Below, piece after piece: positions 36,446-45,374 of a stretch of DNA of 64,000 bases. How positions within the stretch are numbered: the stretch's first letter is position 1; each line of letters begins with the position of its first letter. The stretch lies in NCBI RefSeq assembly GCF_024806835.1, contig NZ_JANTYU010000007.1:186001-250000 (forward strand), given 5' to 3'. The translations under genes and the position numbers were made by a program. Under the pieces are notes generated by a model. The model was not told the origin of the DNA, ran no database searches, and saw nothing but the letters and a program-made list of their open reading frames with translations. Source of the stretch: Xanthomonas sp. 3793. Its GTDB lineage: Bacteria > Pseudomonadota > Gammaproteobacteria > Xanthomonadales > Xanthomonadaceae.

Positions 36446-37729
36446 TTACGCGCGCAATGCGCGTGGCAACCACAGCGACAGTTCGGGGAAGAACGCCACG
36501 ATCAACAGCACGCACAAGGCCGCCAGCCAGAATGGCCAGATCGTGCGCATGCTCTGGGCGATAGTGATCTGCCCGATCGAGGTGCCGATGAACAACACCG
36601 AGCCGATCGGCGGAGTGATCAGCCCGATGCCGCCGGCCAGCACCATCACCAGACCGAAGTGGATCGGGTCGATGCCGTAGGCCTTGACCACCGGCAGGAA
36701 GATCGGCGTGCAGATCAGGATCTTCGGCGCCAGGTCCATGAACATGCCCAGCAGCAACAGCATCACCACGATCATCAGCAACACGGTGTTCTTGCTGTCG
36801 GCGATGGCCTGCAGGAACTTCACCGCCGCCGCTGGCACCTGCAGATAGGCCAGCAACCAGCCGAACACTGCAGCCGTGGCGATCACGAACAGGATCACGC
36901 CGGTGGTGCGCGCGGCATGCGTCACGGCGGCGAAGAACTCGGCCCAACGCAGCTGGCGATACAGCAGCGCGGTGACGATCAAGGCGTACACCACCGCGAT
37001 CGCCGCGCTCTCCACCGCGGTGAAGATGCCGGCGCGGATACCGATGAAGATCAACGCGACCAGGCCCAGGCCCGGTAGTGCACCGAACAGGCGCAATGCC
37101 ACCGCGCGCCAGCCCGGGAACGGCTCGGTGCCGTAGCCGCGATGGCGCGCCACCGCATAACCGGTGACCATCATCGCTGCGGTCATCAGCAGCGCCGGCA
37201 CGATGCCGGCCGCAAACAGATCGGCGATCGACAGGCCGCCACCGGCCGCGGCCGAGAACAGGATCAGGTTGTGCGAGGGCGGTACCAGCAACGCCACCAG
37301 CGCGGCGGTCATGCTCACGTTCACCGCGTAATCGCGGTCGTAGCCGCGCTTGATCATCTGCGGGATCATGGTGCCGCCGACCGCCGACACATCGGCGATC
37401 GCCGAACCGGACACGCCGCCGAAGAACAGCGACGACAGCACGCTGACCTGGCCCAGGCCACCACGCACGCGCCCCACCAACGAGGAGGCCAGCGCGATCA
37501 GGCGCTCGGAAATGCCACCACGCAACATCAGCTCGCCGGCGAAGATAAACAGCGGAATGGCGATCAACGACGCCGAGCCGCTGCCGGCGGAAATCTGCTG
37601 CACCAGCACCACCGTGGGCAGGTCCAGATACAGCAACGTGGCCAGTGCGGCCGCGCCCAAGGCGTAGGCCACCGGCACGCCGATCAGCAGCAGCACCACG
37701 AAGGTTCCCAACAACATGGCGATGCCCAT
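36446..37729 (-). CDS. TRAP transporter large permease (DctM family)
   Basis: 427 residues from ATG 37729, about 12 membrane segments, beginning MGIAMLLGTFVVLLLIGVPV. Family marks: LIAIPLFIFAGELMLRGGIS, and GGVSGSAIADVSAVGGTMIPQM, ending GLVMVLAGGIGLITPPIGSV. Stop/start overlap (TGATG) with the small subunit means tight coupling. It carries substrate, probably uronate or unsaturated oligo-uronate, with sodium or proton. Substrate inferred from context. Confidence 0.93.
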   Translation of the reverse strand: MGIAMLLGTFVVLLLIGVPVAYALGAAALATLLYLDLPTVVLVQQISAGSGSASLIAIPLFIFAGELMLRGGISERLIALASSLVGRVRGGLGQVSVLSSLFFGGVSGSAIADVSAVGGTMIPQMIKRGYDRDYAVNVSMTAALVALLVPPSHNLILFSAAAGGGLSIADLFAAGIVPALLMTAAMMVTGYAVARHRGYGTEPFPGWRAVALRLFGALPGLGLVALIFIGIRAGIFTAVESAAIAVVYALIVTALLYRQLRWAEFFAAVTHAARTTGVILFVIATAAVFGWLLAYLQVPAAAVKFLQAIADSKNTVLLMIVVMLLLLGMFMDLAPKILICTPIFLPVVKAYGIDPIHFGLVMVLAGGIGLITPPIGSVLFIGTSIGQITIAQSMRTIWPFWLAALCVLLIVAFFPELSLWLPRALRA

Positions 37730-38250
37730 CAGCGCACTCCTCCGGTGTGGATCGGGCGCAGCACACGCCACAACTTGTACAAGGCAAACACCACCATCAG
37801 CGCACCGCCGATGGACAGCGGCAGGTAGTTGATGCTCTGCGGCATCTGCGCGCCGGCCATCTTGATGTCCAGGCCATCGATCAGCAGCGCGGCGCTCCAC
37901 CATGCCAGCACCACGCCGATGGCGATGATCATCAGCGGGCGAATCACCTCGAATATCTTGCGCACCAGCGGCGGCACGTGTTCGCCCAGCAGGTAGAAGC
38001 CGAAGTGGCGGTTGGTGTGCACACCGGCGGCGGCGCCCAGGCTCAGCGCGGTGCTCAGCAGCAACAGCGTCACCGGCTCGGTCCAGCTGGGCGAGTCGTT
38101 GAGCACGTAGCGGGTGAACACCTGCCAGCCCTGCACGACCACCAGGCCCAGCAGCGCCAGCGACGCCACGCCAATGGCGATATCGGAAACGCGGTCCAGC
38201 GCGCGCTGCAACGGCGCGACCGGGACGGCGACGGTCTCGGGTTCGGTCAT
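37729..38250 (-). CDS. TRAP transporter small permease (DctQ family)
   Basis: 173 residues with four predicted membrane segments (VSDIAIGVASLALLGLVVVQ, LLLLSTALSLGAAAGVHTNR, PLMIIAIGVVLAWWSAALLI, LPLSIGGALMVVFALYKLW). GWQVFTRYVLNDSPSWTEPV is the family's conserved first loop. Pairs with the large subunit downstream and the binding protein upstream (10 bp gap). Confidence 0.9.
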   Translation of the reverse strand: MTEPETVAVPVAPLQRALDRVSDIAIGVASLALLGLVVVQGWQVFTRYVLNDSPSWTEPVTLLLLSTALSLGAAAGVHTNRHFGFYLLGEHVPPLVRKIFEVIRPLMIIAIGVVLAWWSAALLIDGLDIKMAGAQMPQSINYLPLSIGGALMVVFALYKLWRVLRPIHTGGVR

Positions 38251-38260
38251 CGGGATACCT

Positions 38261-39259
38261 CTATGCGAAATCGCGGATGCGGCGGTACAGCGCTTCGATC
38301 TCCGGCTGCTTGCGGTACTCGGCCAGCAGCGGTGCGGCGGCGGCGCGGAACGCCGGCATGTCGACCTGGTTGAGCTTCACGCCGTAATCGATCACCTGCT
38401 TGCGCGCGACCGTTTCAGACGCATCCCACAACTGGCGCATCACCGGCACCGACGCACGCGCCAGTTCCACCACCAGGCCGCGATCGGCCGGGCTCAGCGA
38501 TTCGAAGCTCTTGCGCGAGATCACCAGGATGTCCGGCGCGTAGGAGTGCTCGCTCTGCGACCAGTAATGCGCCGCCTCGAAATGCCGGCTGGACTGGAAG
38601 CTGCGCATATTGTTTTCCGCACCGTCGATCATGTGCGTTTCCATCGCCGAAAACGTTTCGCCCAGCGACATCGGAGTGGGGTTGGCGCCCAGCATGCGCA
38701 TCAGCTTGAGGAAGATGTCCGAGGAGGCCACGCGCAGTTTCAGGCCCTTGAGATCTTCCGGGCGGTGCAGCGGATGCTTGGTGTTGTAGAAGCAGCGCGC
38801 GCCGGAGTCATAGATCGCCAGGCCCACCAGATCGCGCTGTTCGAAGCTGCGCAGGATGCTGTCGCCGACATGGCCGTCGATGACGCGGCGCAGATGCGGC
38901 ACCGAGTCGAACACGTACGGCAGGCACAGCGCCTGGGTGAGCGGGAAGGTGTTGTTCAACGCACCCGAATACACGCGGGTGATGTCGATGGCGCCAAAGC
39001 GCGCCATGTCGATCGCCTCCGACTCGCGACCCAGCTGGCCGGAGTGGTACTGGCGCAGCTTGAGCCGGCCATTGGTACGCGCTTCGAGCTGCTTGCCGAA
39101 CCAGCGCACCGCTTCCACCGTGGGGTAGTCGCCGACGTGCACGTCGGTGGCGGTCAGCAGCTGCCCGCCGGGGATCGGCGTGGTGGCGCCGGCACCCAGC
39201 CAGGGGCCGGCCGCGGCGGCGCCGAGCCCGGCACCGAGGAAATGTCTGCGTGTGATCAT
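38261..39259 (-). CDS. TRAP transporter substrate-binding protein (DctP family)
   Basis: 332 residues with a twin-arginine signal (MITRRHFLGAGLGAAAAGPW). DctP features: YPTVEAVRWFGKQLEARTNG, DLKGLKLRVASSDIFLKLMR (the conserved Arg that usually salt-bridges the ligand carboxylate) and GANPTPMSLGETFSAMETHM, then IDGAENN. It is a periplasmic receptor for an organic acid, consistent with a uronate. The Tat signal suggests export in a folded form. Confidence 0.92.
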   Translation of the reverse strand: MITRRHFLGAGLGAAAAGPWLGAGATTPIPGGQLLTATDVHVGDYPTVEAVRWFGKQLEARTNGRLKLRQYHSGQLGRESEAIDMARFGAIDITRVYSGALNNTFPLTQALCLPYVFDSVPHLRRVIDGHVGDSILRSFEQRDLVGLAIYDSGARCFYNTKHPLHRPEDLKGLKLRVASSDIFLKLMRMLGANPTPMSLGETFSAMETHMIDGAENNMRSFQSSRHFEAAHYWSQSEHSYAPDILVISRKSFESLSPADRGLVVELARASVPVMRQLWDASETVARKQVIDYGVKLNQVDMPAFRAAAAPLLAEYRKQPEIEALYRRIRDFA

Positions 39260-39296
39260 TGGCGCCCTCCCAAGCGTCTGGTCACCGGGTCCACCG

Positions 39297-40118
39297 TTAC
39301 TTGGCGGACACAGCCGTACAGGAAATGTCGCCGATGCCGGCGAAGCGAATCAGGGCACGCTGTCCCACTTCAATGTCATGGATACCGGTGGCATTGCCCG
39401 TGGCAATGAGATCACCGCGCTTGAGCGGGCGCCCGCGCCGGGCCGAACGGCTGAGCGCGAATGCGTAGGCCGCGCGCAACCCGCCTGGCAGGGTGGTGGC
39501 GCCGCCGGTACCCACCACCTGGTCGTCGATCAGGGTTTCGGCGCTCAGCGCGGCTTCGTCGCGGCCCAGCCAATCGGTCACTTCCGGCCCCAGGATCAGC
39601 CCGTTGTTGTTGCCGAAATCGGAAATCACCACACGCGGGCCCAGCTTGTTGATGGTCGCCAGCGGGCTGCTGGCGATCTCCACGCCGATGAACAGCGTGG
39701 CCGGCAACGCAGCGGCCTCATCTGGCGTGTAGTCGATCTTGTCGCCCGGCGCATCGGCCTCCAGCCGAAGCACATACTCCGCCTCCACTGCGCCGAAGCC
39801 GCCGACATAGATCGGAAACTCGGTTGTTCCACCGGTAGCATTCCAGAGCTTCTGAGAGAAGATCGGGCCGAGCAGACGCTCGTCGCCGGAGGCATCGCGG
39901 CGCTCGGCGGCGATATACCCCACCTTCCAGCCAACCACGTGGTCGTGCCACTGGCTGATGGCGATGTCCTGCACCTGGTAGGCAGTGACCAGATCGACGG
40001 GAATTTGCCCGGGAAAGTCGGGAAGCGAGGCCCCTGCACGGCGTGCCTCCACAAAGCGCTGGGCGATGTCGGACAGCGTGGATGTGGACGTTGGCGGGGT
40101 GGCGGCGTCGTTGCTCAA
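39297..40118 (-). CDS. FAH-superfamily 2-keto-4-pentenoate hydratase-like protein
   Basis: 273 residues from TTG 40118, chosen because AGGGAG lies six bases upstream and no ATG or GTG fits. Family marks: VTAYQVQDIAISQWHDHVVG with WKVGYIAAERRD, then FIGVEIASSPLATINKLGPR and GNATGIHDIEVGQRALIRFA. MhpD-like enzymes hydrate or cleave 2-oxo-enoic acids with a divalent metal. As first gene of the operon leading into the TRAP importer, it may act on a keto-acid derived from a deoxy sugar acid. The exact reaction is not deducible. Confidence 0.82.
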   Translation of the reverse strand: MSNDAATPPTSTSTLSDIAQRFVEARRAGASLPDFPGQIPVDLVTAYQVQDIAISQWHDHVVGWKVGYIAAERRDASGDERLLGPIFSQKLWNATGGTTEFPIYVGGFGAVEAEYVLRLEADAPGDKIDYTPDEAAALPATLFIGVEIASSPLATINKLGPRVVISDFGNNNGLILGPEVTDWLGRDEAALSAETLIDDQVVGTGGATTLPGGLRAAYAFALSRSARRGRPLKRGDLIATGNATGIHDIEVGQRALIRFAGIGDISCTAVSAK

Positions 40119-40180
40119 GGGTGTCTCCCTGATAGGTGTTTTGTTGCACTGCCAATCGACAGCGGCACGGTGTGCTGTAT

Positions 40181-40200
40181 ATGGTAAACCGGTGTCATTG
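40181..40200. promoter_or_regulatory. Operator candidate, site C (divergent FAH / esterase gap)
   Basis: atggtaaaccggtgtcattg in the 138-bp gap between the FAH-type gene and the esterase at 40257. It shares AACCGGTGTCATTG with site A exactly. One site could control both divergent units. Confidence 0.65.
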
Positions 40201-40256
40201 GCAATGTGCAGTGCGACATTGTGACCGCGATACCGAAGTGGCCCTGGGAGGGGTAG

Positions 40257-41309
40257 ATGCAGCAGACACGCCAGAAACACCTTGGAAACCAGGCGGTGCG
40301 GGCCCTGCGCCGCTGCCTGGCCACGACCCTGGCCGTCCTGGCAATGGCCAGTGGGCCGGCCTGGTCGGCAGAGCGCGCCAGCGCCGACACCGCTGCCGAG
40401 CAGGCCAGCCGGATCACGCTGTGGCCGCAGGCGATGGCACCGGGGGACACCCCATTGCCGCAGCCGCAGCGCATCGTGGACCGCAACAGCGATGACGCCC
40501 TGCCCGACCGCTACATCCAGAACATCAGCCAGCCCTACCTGGTGGTCTACCGCCCCAAGCGGCCCAACGGCACCGCGCTGCTGGTCACGCCCGGCGGCGG
40601 CTACCAACGCATCGTGCTGGACAACGAAGGCAGCGCCCTGCTGCCAAGCTTCGTCGACCAGGCCGGCATCACCTTGTTCGTGCTGCGCTATCGGCTGCCC
40701 GGCGAGGGCCACCCGAACGGCGCCGACGTGCCGCTGGCCGATGCGCAGCGCGCGCTGCGGCTGATCCGCGCCAATGCGGGCCGCTACAGCATCGATCCGC
40801 AGCGGGTCGGGGTGATGGGCTTTTCGGCTGGCGGCCACGTTGCCGCCAGCCTGGCCACGCGTTATGCCGCGCAGGTGTACCCGGCGCAGGACGCCGCCGA
40901 TGCATTGAGCGCACGGCCGGACTTCGCGCTGCTGATCTACCCGGTGATCGACATGGACAGCGCCAATGCGCATCTGGGTTCGCGCGAGCGCCTGCTCGGC
41001 AAGGCGCCCAGCGCTGCACAGGTCGGCGCGTATTCGCCGCAACGGCACGTGGATGCGCGCACGCCGCCGACGTTCTTGCTGCATGCGCAGGACGACACCG
41101 TGGTGTCGGTACGTAACAGCCTGCTGATGCACGACGCGCTGCTGCGCGCCGGCGTCCCTAGCGAACTGCATGTCTTTCCGCAGGGCGGGCACGGTTTCGG
41201 CACAGCGGCCACCAGCGGGTTGACCGTGGCGGCGTGGCCGCAGCTGGCACAGGCATGGATTGCGCACCTCGGCAAGGCACCGGCTGCCGCGCAGGACGCA
41301 GCGCGATGA
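40257..41309 (+). CDS. Secreted alpha/beta-hydrolase esterase (acetyl-xylan-esterase-like)
   Basis: 350 residues, GGAGGGG site 7 bases before ATG. A signal peptide ends at AWSAERA. The fold shows LLVTPGGGYQRIVLDNEG (HGG-like oxyanion turn), nucleophile elbow GFSAGGHVA, acid in HAQDDTVVSV and catalytic His in PQGGHGFGTA. It resembles AXE/BD-FAE carbohydrate esterases that deacetylate plant polysaccharides. Its stop overlaps the next gene by 4 bp (ATGA). Control by operator site C is likely. Confidence 0.87.
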   Translation: MQQTRQKHLGNQAVRALRRCLATTLAVLAMASGPAWSAERASADTAAEQASRITLWPQAMAPGDTPLPQPQRIVDRNSDDALPDRYIQNISQPYLVVYRPKRPNGTALLVTPGGGYQRIVLDNEGSALLPSFVDQAGITLFVLRYRLPGEGHPNGADVPLADAQRALRLIRANAGRYSIDPQRVGVMGFSAGGHVAASLATRYAAQVYPAQDAADALSARPDFALLIYPVIDMDSANAHLGSRERLLGKAPSAAQVGAYSPQRHVDARTPPTFLLHAQDDTVVSVRNSLLMHDALLRAGVPSELHVFPQGGHGFGTAATSGLTVAAWPQLAQAWIAHLGKAPAAAQDAAR

Positions 41310-42925
41310 CCGCGCCATCCACGCCCGACGTGCGCCGACGCACGCTGTTGCGCAGTGGATTGCTCGCCAGTGCCGCCGCCGCGTTACCGGGTTTCGCCGG
41401 TGCCGTGCCGCCACCGCCGCGCGACGACAGCGCTCCGCTGGCCCAGGTGCGTAGCGGTGCATTGCGCGGCTATCGCGAGCAGGGCATCTGCGTGTTCAAG
41501 GGCATTCCCTATGGCGGCGACACCGCAGCGCGGCGCTTTCAGGCGCCGGTGCCGGAAACGCCCTGGCAGGGCGTGCGCGATGCCAGCGCTTTCGGCGCCG
41601 CTGCACCGCAGCCCAAGGCCAGCGAACCCACCAGCGAGGACTGCCTGTTCCTCAACGTGTGGACGCCCGCCCTGCGTGATGGCGGCAAGCGCCCGATCCT
41701 GTTCTATATCCACGGTGGCGGCTACACCACCGGCTCCGGTAGCGACCCGCTCTACGATGGCGTGCGCCTGTGCAAGCGCGGCGATGTGGTGGTGATCACC
41801 GTCAATCACCGGCTCAACCTGTTCGGTTACCTGTCGCTGGCGCAACTGGGCGACGCCAGCTTCGCCGACTCCGGCAATGCCGGGCAGCTGGACCTGATCC
41901 AGGCCTTGCAGTGGGTGCGCCAGCATGCGGGCGAATTCGGTGGCGATGCCGGCAATGTCACCGTGTTCGGCCAGTCCGGCGGCGGCGCCAAGATCGCCAC
42001 GCTGATGGCCATGCCCGCCGCGCGCGGCCTGTTCCACCGCGCCTGGACCATGAGCGGGCAACAGGTCACCGTGGCAGGGCCGCGCGCGGCCACCCAGCGC
42101 GCGCAGCTGCTGCTGGACGCGCTGAAACTTGCGCCGGCCGATCTGGCGCGCCTGCGCAGCGTGCCGGTGGCGCAACTGTTGGCTGCCGCGCAGGTGCGCG
42201 ACCCGTCGCGGGTGGAAAACAGCGCGCTGTACTTCGGCCCGGTGCTGGATGCGCGCAATGTGCCGGTGCATCCGTTCTGGCCTGACGCACCGCTGCAGTC
42301 GGCGACGATTCCGATGGTGATCGGCAACACCCGCGACGAGACGCGCGCGTTTCTCGGCAATGATGCGGCCAACTTCGCGCTGACCTGGGACACCTTGCCC
42401 CCCAAGCTGGAAGCGCAGCAATACGTGGATCTGTTGCCGCAGGTGGTGATTGCCGAATACCGCCGCCTGTATCCGCACTATTCGCCGTCGGAGGTGTTCT
42501 TCGCCGCCACCACCGCCGGCCGCTCGTGGCGCGGCGCGGTCGAAGAGGCCCAAGCGCGCGCACGCCAGGGCGCACCGACGTGGGTGTACCAGCTGGATTG
42601 GGGATCGCCACTGGATGCCGGCAAGTTCGGCGCCTTCCACACCCTGGATATTCCGCTGGTGTTCGACACCATTGCCCAGCCCGGCTCACGCACCGGCGAT
42701 GGCCCCGCGGCGCAGCAGATGGCCGAGCAGATGAGCGCCGCCTTGCTCGCGTTTGCGCGCCACGGCGACCCCAATCAGCGCGGCCTGCCGCGCTGGAAGC
42801 CGTATTCGCTGGAACGTCGCGAGACGCTGTTGTTCGATGTGCCGAGCCGGCTGGCCAACGACCCGCGCGGCGGCGAACGACGGCTCTACCAACAAGCCCC
42901 CTTCATCCAGCGCGGGACGTTCTGA
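41306..42925 (+). CDS. Type B carboxylesterase, Tat-exported
   Basis: 539 residues from ATG 41306 overlapping the previous stop. A twin-arginine-like leader (VRRRTLLRSGLLASAAAALP). Type-B marks: FKGIPYGG, SEDCLFLNVWTP, the oxyanion loop ILFYIHGGGYTTGSG and elbow FGQSGGGAKIATLM. Glu (IGNTRDETRAFLG region) and His are placed as in the family. It probably cleaves an ester of a plant cell-wall component such as acetyl or feruloyl groups. Made together with the preceding esterase. Confidence 0.88.
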   Translation: MTAPSTPDVRRRTLLRSGLLASAAAALPGFAGAVPPPPRDDSAPLAQVRSGALRGYREQGICVFKGIPYGGDTAARRFQAPVPETPWQGVRDASAFGAAAPQPKASEPTSEDCLFLNVWTPALRDGGKRPILFYIHGGGYTTGSGSDPLYDGVRLCKRGDVVVITVNHRLNLFGYLSLAQLGDASFADSGNAGQLDLIQALQWVRQHAGEFGGDAGNVTVFGQSGGGAKIATLMAMPAARGLFHRAWTMSGQQVTVAGPRAATQRAQLLLDALKLAPADLARLRSVPVAQLLAAAQVRDPSRVENSALYFGPVLDARNVPVHPFWPDAPLQSATIPMVIGNTRDETRAFLGNDAANFALTWDTLPPKLEAQQYVDLLPQVVIAEYRRLYPHYSPSEVFFAATTAGRSWRGAVEEAQARARQGAPTWVYQLDWGSPLDAGKFGAFHTLDIPLVFDTIAQPGSRTGDGPAAQQMAEQMSAALLAFARHGDPNQRGLPRWKPYSLERRETLLFDVPSRLANDPRGGERRLYQQAPFIQRGTF

Positions 42926-43110
42926 CCACGTCTGTTCTGCGAAAACCAATGGACGTGCCGGATGGTCGCCACTCGCATGGGGAGGTTGTGCGTTGAAACG
43001 CAGGGAGTCGGTGATACATGCCGGTCCAGGCACCGGCCGCGCCCTGGCTGCGCTGCGCGGCTGCGTTTATTCGATCTTGCAGCAGTGTTGATTCGATCTT
43101 GAGGTGATCC

Positions 43111-44091
43111 ATGCGTTGTGACTGCGTTGTTTCATCGCTGCTGCTGACTGCGCTGGCAGTGGCATGCCTTCCGTTCGCTGATGCCGCCGCTGCCGCGCTG
43201 GTCGACACGCCGCGCGCGTCTGCGGCATCCACCACCGATACCTCAAGAAACAAGGCACCAGCCGCGGCAGCCGCGTTTGCCGCCAGCAAGATCGTGCTGG
43301 TGGGCGACTCCACCACCGCCGTGCAGGGTGGTTGGGGGCCGAGTTTCTGCGCCCAGCATGTGACCTCGTTCCTGAGTTGCGTGAACCTGGCGCGCGGGGG
43401 CCGCAGCACCTCCAACTATCGCGCCGAAGGCTCGTGGGAGATTGCGCTCAAGGAGTTGCGCAGCGGTGGTTACCAGCAGGTGGTGGTGCTGATCCAGTTC
43501 GGCCACAACGACCAGCCCGGCAAGCCGGGGCGTTCGACCGACCTGGCGACCGAGTTTCCCGCCAACCTGCGCCGCTATGTTGCCGAGGCGCGTGCTGCCG
43601 GCGCCGTGCCGGTGCTGGTGACGCCGTTGACGCGCCGGCAGTTCGAACGCGGCCAGTTGCTGGACGACCTGGGCCCCTGGGCGGAGGCCACGCGTGCGGT
43701 GGCGCGCGAACTGCAGGTGCCGCTGATCGATCTGCACGCGCGCAGCCGCGCACTGGTGCAGGGCATGGGCCCGGTGCTGGCAATGCGCCTGGCGCAGCGC
43801 CCGGCCGATCCTGCGCAGGTGCTTGCCGCGCAAGCGGGCACCACCATCGGCAAGACGCCGGCGCAGACGGTTGCGCCATCTCCCGCATCCACCTCGCCGT
43901 CGAAGAACGCGCCCACCACCAACGCCGCTGCCACCGCGCAGGACAACGCCAGCGCCGAGCCGATGGGCCAGGCCAAACTCGCATTCGACTACACGCATCT
44001 CGGCCCGGACGGAGCGGACCTGTTTGCTGCGATCATGGCCGACGAACTGGCGCAGCGGCTACCTGCGCTGCGGCCGTTGCTGATTCCCTAG
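43111..44091 (+). CDS. Rhamnogalacturonan acetylesterase-like SGNH hydrolase (CE12)
   Basis: 326 residues with a signal peptide and a GAGGTG site before ATG 43111. SGNH blocks: VLVGDSTTAVQGGWG (Ser), NLARGGRSTSNYRAEGSWE (Gly), VLIQFGHNDQPGK (Asn), and a terminal DYTHLGPDGADLFA (catalytic His). A Pro/Thr/Ala-rich insert near residues 245-285 (KTPAQTVAPSPASTSPSKNA) is unusual for the family and breaks the last two blocks apart. It removes acetyl groups from pectin. It is the second CE12-like gene in this window; the other carries a cupin. Confidence 0.88.
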   Translation: MRCDCVVSSLLLTALAVACLPFADAAAAALVDTPRASAASTTDTSRNKAPAAAAAFAASKIVLVGDSTTAVQGGWGPSFCAQHVTSFLSCVNLARGGRSTSNYRAEGSWEIALKELRSGGYQQVVVLIQFGHNDQPGKPGRSTDLATEFPANLRRYVAEARAAGAVPVLVTPLTRRQFERGQLLDDLGPWAEATRAVARELQVPLIDLHARSRALVQGMGPVLAMRLAQRPADPAQVLAAQAGTTIGKTPAQTVAPSPASTSPSKNAPTTNAAATAQDNASAEPMGQAKLAFDYTHLGPDGADLFAAIMADELAQRLPALRPLLIP

Positions 44092-44099
44092 AGCCAAGC

Positions 44100-44340
44100 C
44101 GGCAAGGGCCAGACCGGCCAGAAGCCGGCGCGGGCGCGGGCGGCAAAGGACGATGGCCTCGAGTTGCATGTGACCAAGCTGCAAGAACCCAAGCAAGGAA
44201 GGCGTTGTCTTGGGCCGCGCTTGTGGGTTTGTCGAGCACCGCTTGGGATGGGTCAGTCGTTTCAGACGATTGCTACGCGACTACGAGCGACTGCCTGAAA
44301 CCTTATGTCGGTATCTTCAGGATCCCCATGCTGGGAAATA
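44100..44340 (+). pseudogene. Decayed 3' end of an IS5-family transposase
   Basis: Frames here read ELHVTKLQEPKQGRR and, after a shift, WV-EHRLGWVSRFRRLLRDYE followed by RLPET. This is the C-terminal signature of IS5-type transposases (WVVERTxxWxxxFRRLxRDYE). No start, no DDE core upstream and at least one frameshift, so it is a remnant. It lies right after the CE12 gene, and the following 250 bp (44341-44589) show no gene I can support. Confidence 0.65.
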
Positions 44341-44589
44341 CAGCAACGCTCTTTCAACATTCATAACACGCTCCCGGAAGGATCTGAGCAACGCCCCCGT
44401 GAGCTTTCAACCGACAACTGAGACAATCTCCATCAAGCACAGTATGGTTTGTCAGCAGATCGAAGACAGGCTCCTGATCGCGGCGTCTGCCAGGGCTTCT
44501 TGCGCGGGAAACCGATGATTCTTCCTTAGATAAATCCATCTCCGCCATCAACCCTCACCGACTAGAGAATGGATTCCAAACCTGGCGTG

Positions 44590-45132
44590 CTACGGAAAAC
44601 CGGAGAAACGCTGGTATACCCAGTAAAGCCTTGACGTCTCGGTGTCATAGGCCATGACGTTGATTGCCTTTAAAGAAGCTGGAGTGTTCGGACCAAGATC
44701 ATCCGCTGGGTTCGGCACCAAGGCGAAGAAAAAGCGCGACGAATTTATTCCAGGTGCGACAGGACACCCCTGGAGGTCATCTGGCGGCATTTCGAATTTA
44801 AATACATCAAATTCATCATACGTGTCAGGACCTCGGTGCCAAATCCCGCGCGCCGCGCGACCTTGCCAGAACGCGTCCGGAATATTCGCCACATCGACAG
44901 CGTACAAGTAGTACATGTCTCCGAAAAAGTAATCGTTTTTCCCGCAGACCTGCGGTATCCCGCGCAAGGACGTGACCTGCCCAAGTCCACTGCGCTGCAA
45001 CTGTTCGTGCATGCTGACGATGGCATCAAGGCGTTGCTGTAGTCCCAAGACCATCCACAGCTGCACACCCGCTGCTGCGACGATCCCGCATACCAGCACA
45101 AGACGTTTCAATAGCTTGATCAGACTGCGCAT
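44590..45132 (-). CDS. Single-pass membrane protein of unknown function
   Basis: 180 residues. N-terminal membrane anchor LIKLLKRLVLVCGIVAAAGV, a short helical stretch (LQQRLDAIVSMHEQLQR), then a globular domain with two cysteines and several aromatic clusters (NDYFFGDMYYLYAVD, SSRFFFALVPNP, LYWVYQRFSG). I recognise no family. Its base composition is clearly lower in G+C than its neighbours, and it stands next to a transposase remnant, which suggests acquisition. A possible partner frame ends 24 bp upstream at 45156. Confidence 0.7.
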   Translation of the reverse strand: MRSLIKLLKRLVLVCGIVAAAGVQLWMVLGLQQRLDAIVSMHEQLQRSGLGQVTSLRGIPQVCGKNDYFFGDMYYLYAVDVANIPDAFWQGRAARGIWHRGPDTYDEFDVFKFEMPPDDLQGCPVAPGINSSRFFFALVPNPADDLGPNTPASLKAINVMAYDTETSRLYWVYQRFSGFP

Positions 45133-45155
45133 CGATCACCCGAGAGTCGATGGCA

Positions 45156-45374
45156 TTACCATCGCATGGCAGCGCCCGCCACGCTAGCGACCGGGATTTC
45201 CAGCGGCGTCGAATTAGCTGGCAAGGTTGCGCTGGGGTCGCAGACCGTTGCTTGCGCCTGCGCGAGCACAGCATCTTCGGATAGCACAGCGGCAGGCCGG
45301 CGGAACGTGCGCGTGCTGCCAGGGCTCTCCAATCGCCACTCTATTGCAGTCGCCCATGGAATCAATGCGATTGG
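45156..45374 (-). other. Possible remnant coding frame upstream of the 45132 ORF
   Basis: The minus-strand frame ending at 45156 reads IPWATAIEWRLESPGSTRTF, then RRPAAVLSEDAVLAQAQATV, in a protein-like composition. It has no convincing start (only TTG/ATG inside the phosphodiesterase gene). It may be the 3' piece of a gene lost when the neighbouring region was rearranged. Weak. Confidence 0.25.

Noticed and set aside
39297..41462. 721-codon minus-strand frame that includes the FAH enzyme
   Set aside because: Only the part after the TTG at 40118 is protein-like. The upstream half is antisense to the two esterases.
44354..44551. 65-codon minus-strand frame beginning MMAEMDLSKEESS
   Set aside because: No ribosome site, no conserved feature, and it lies in a decayed region beside a transposase remnant.
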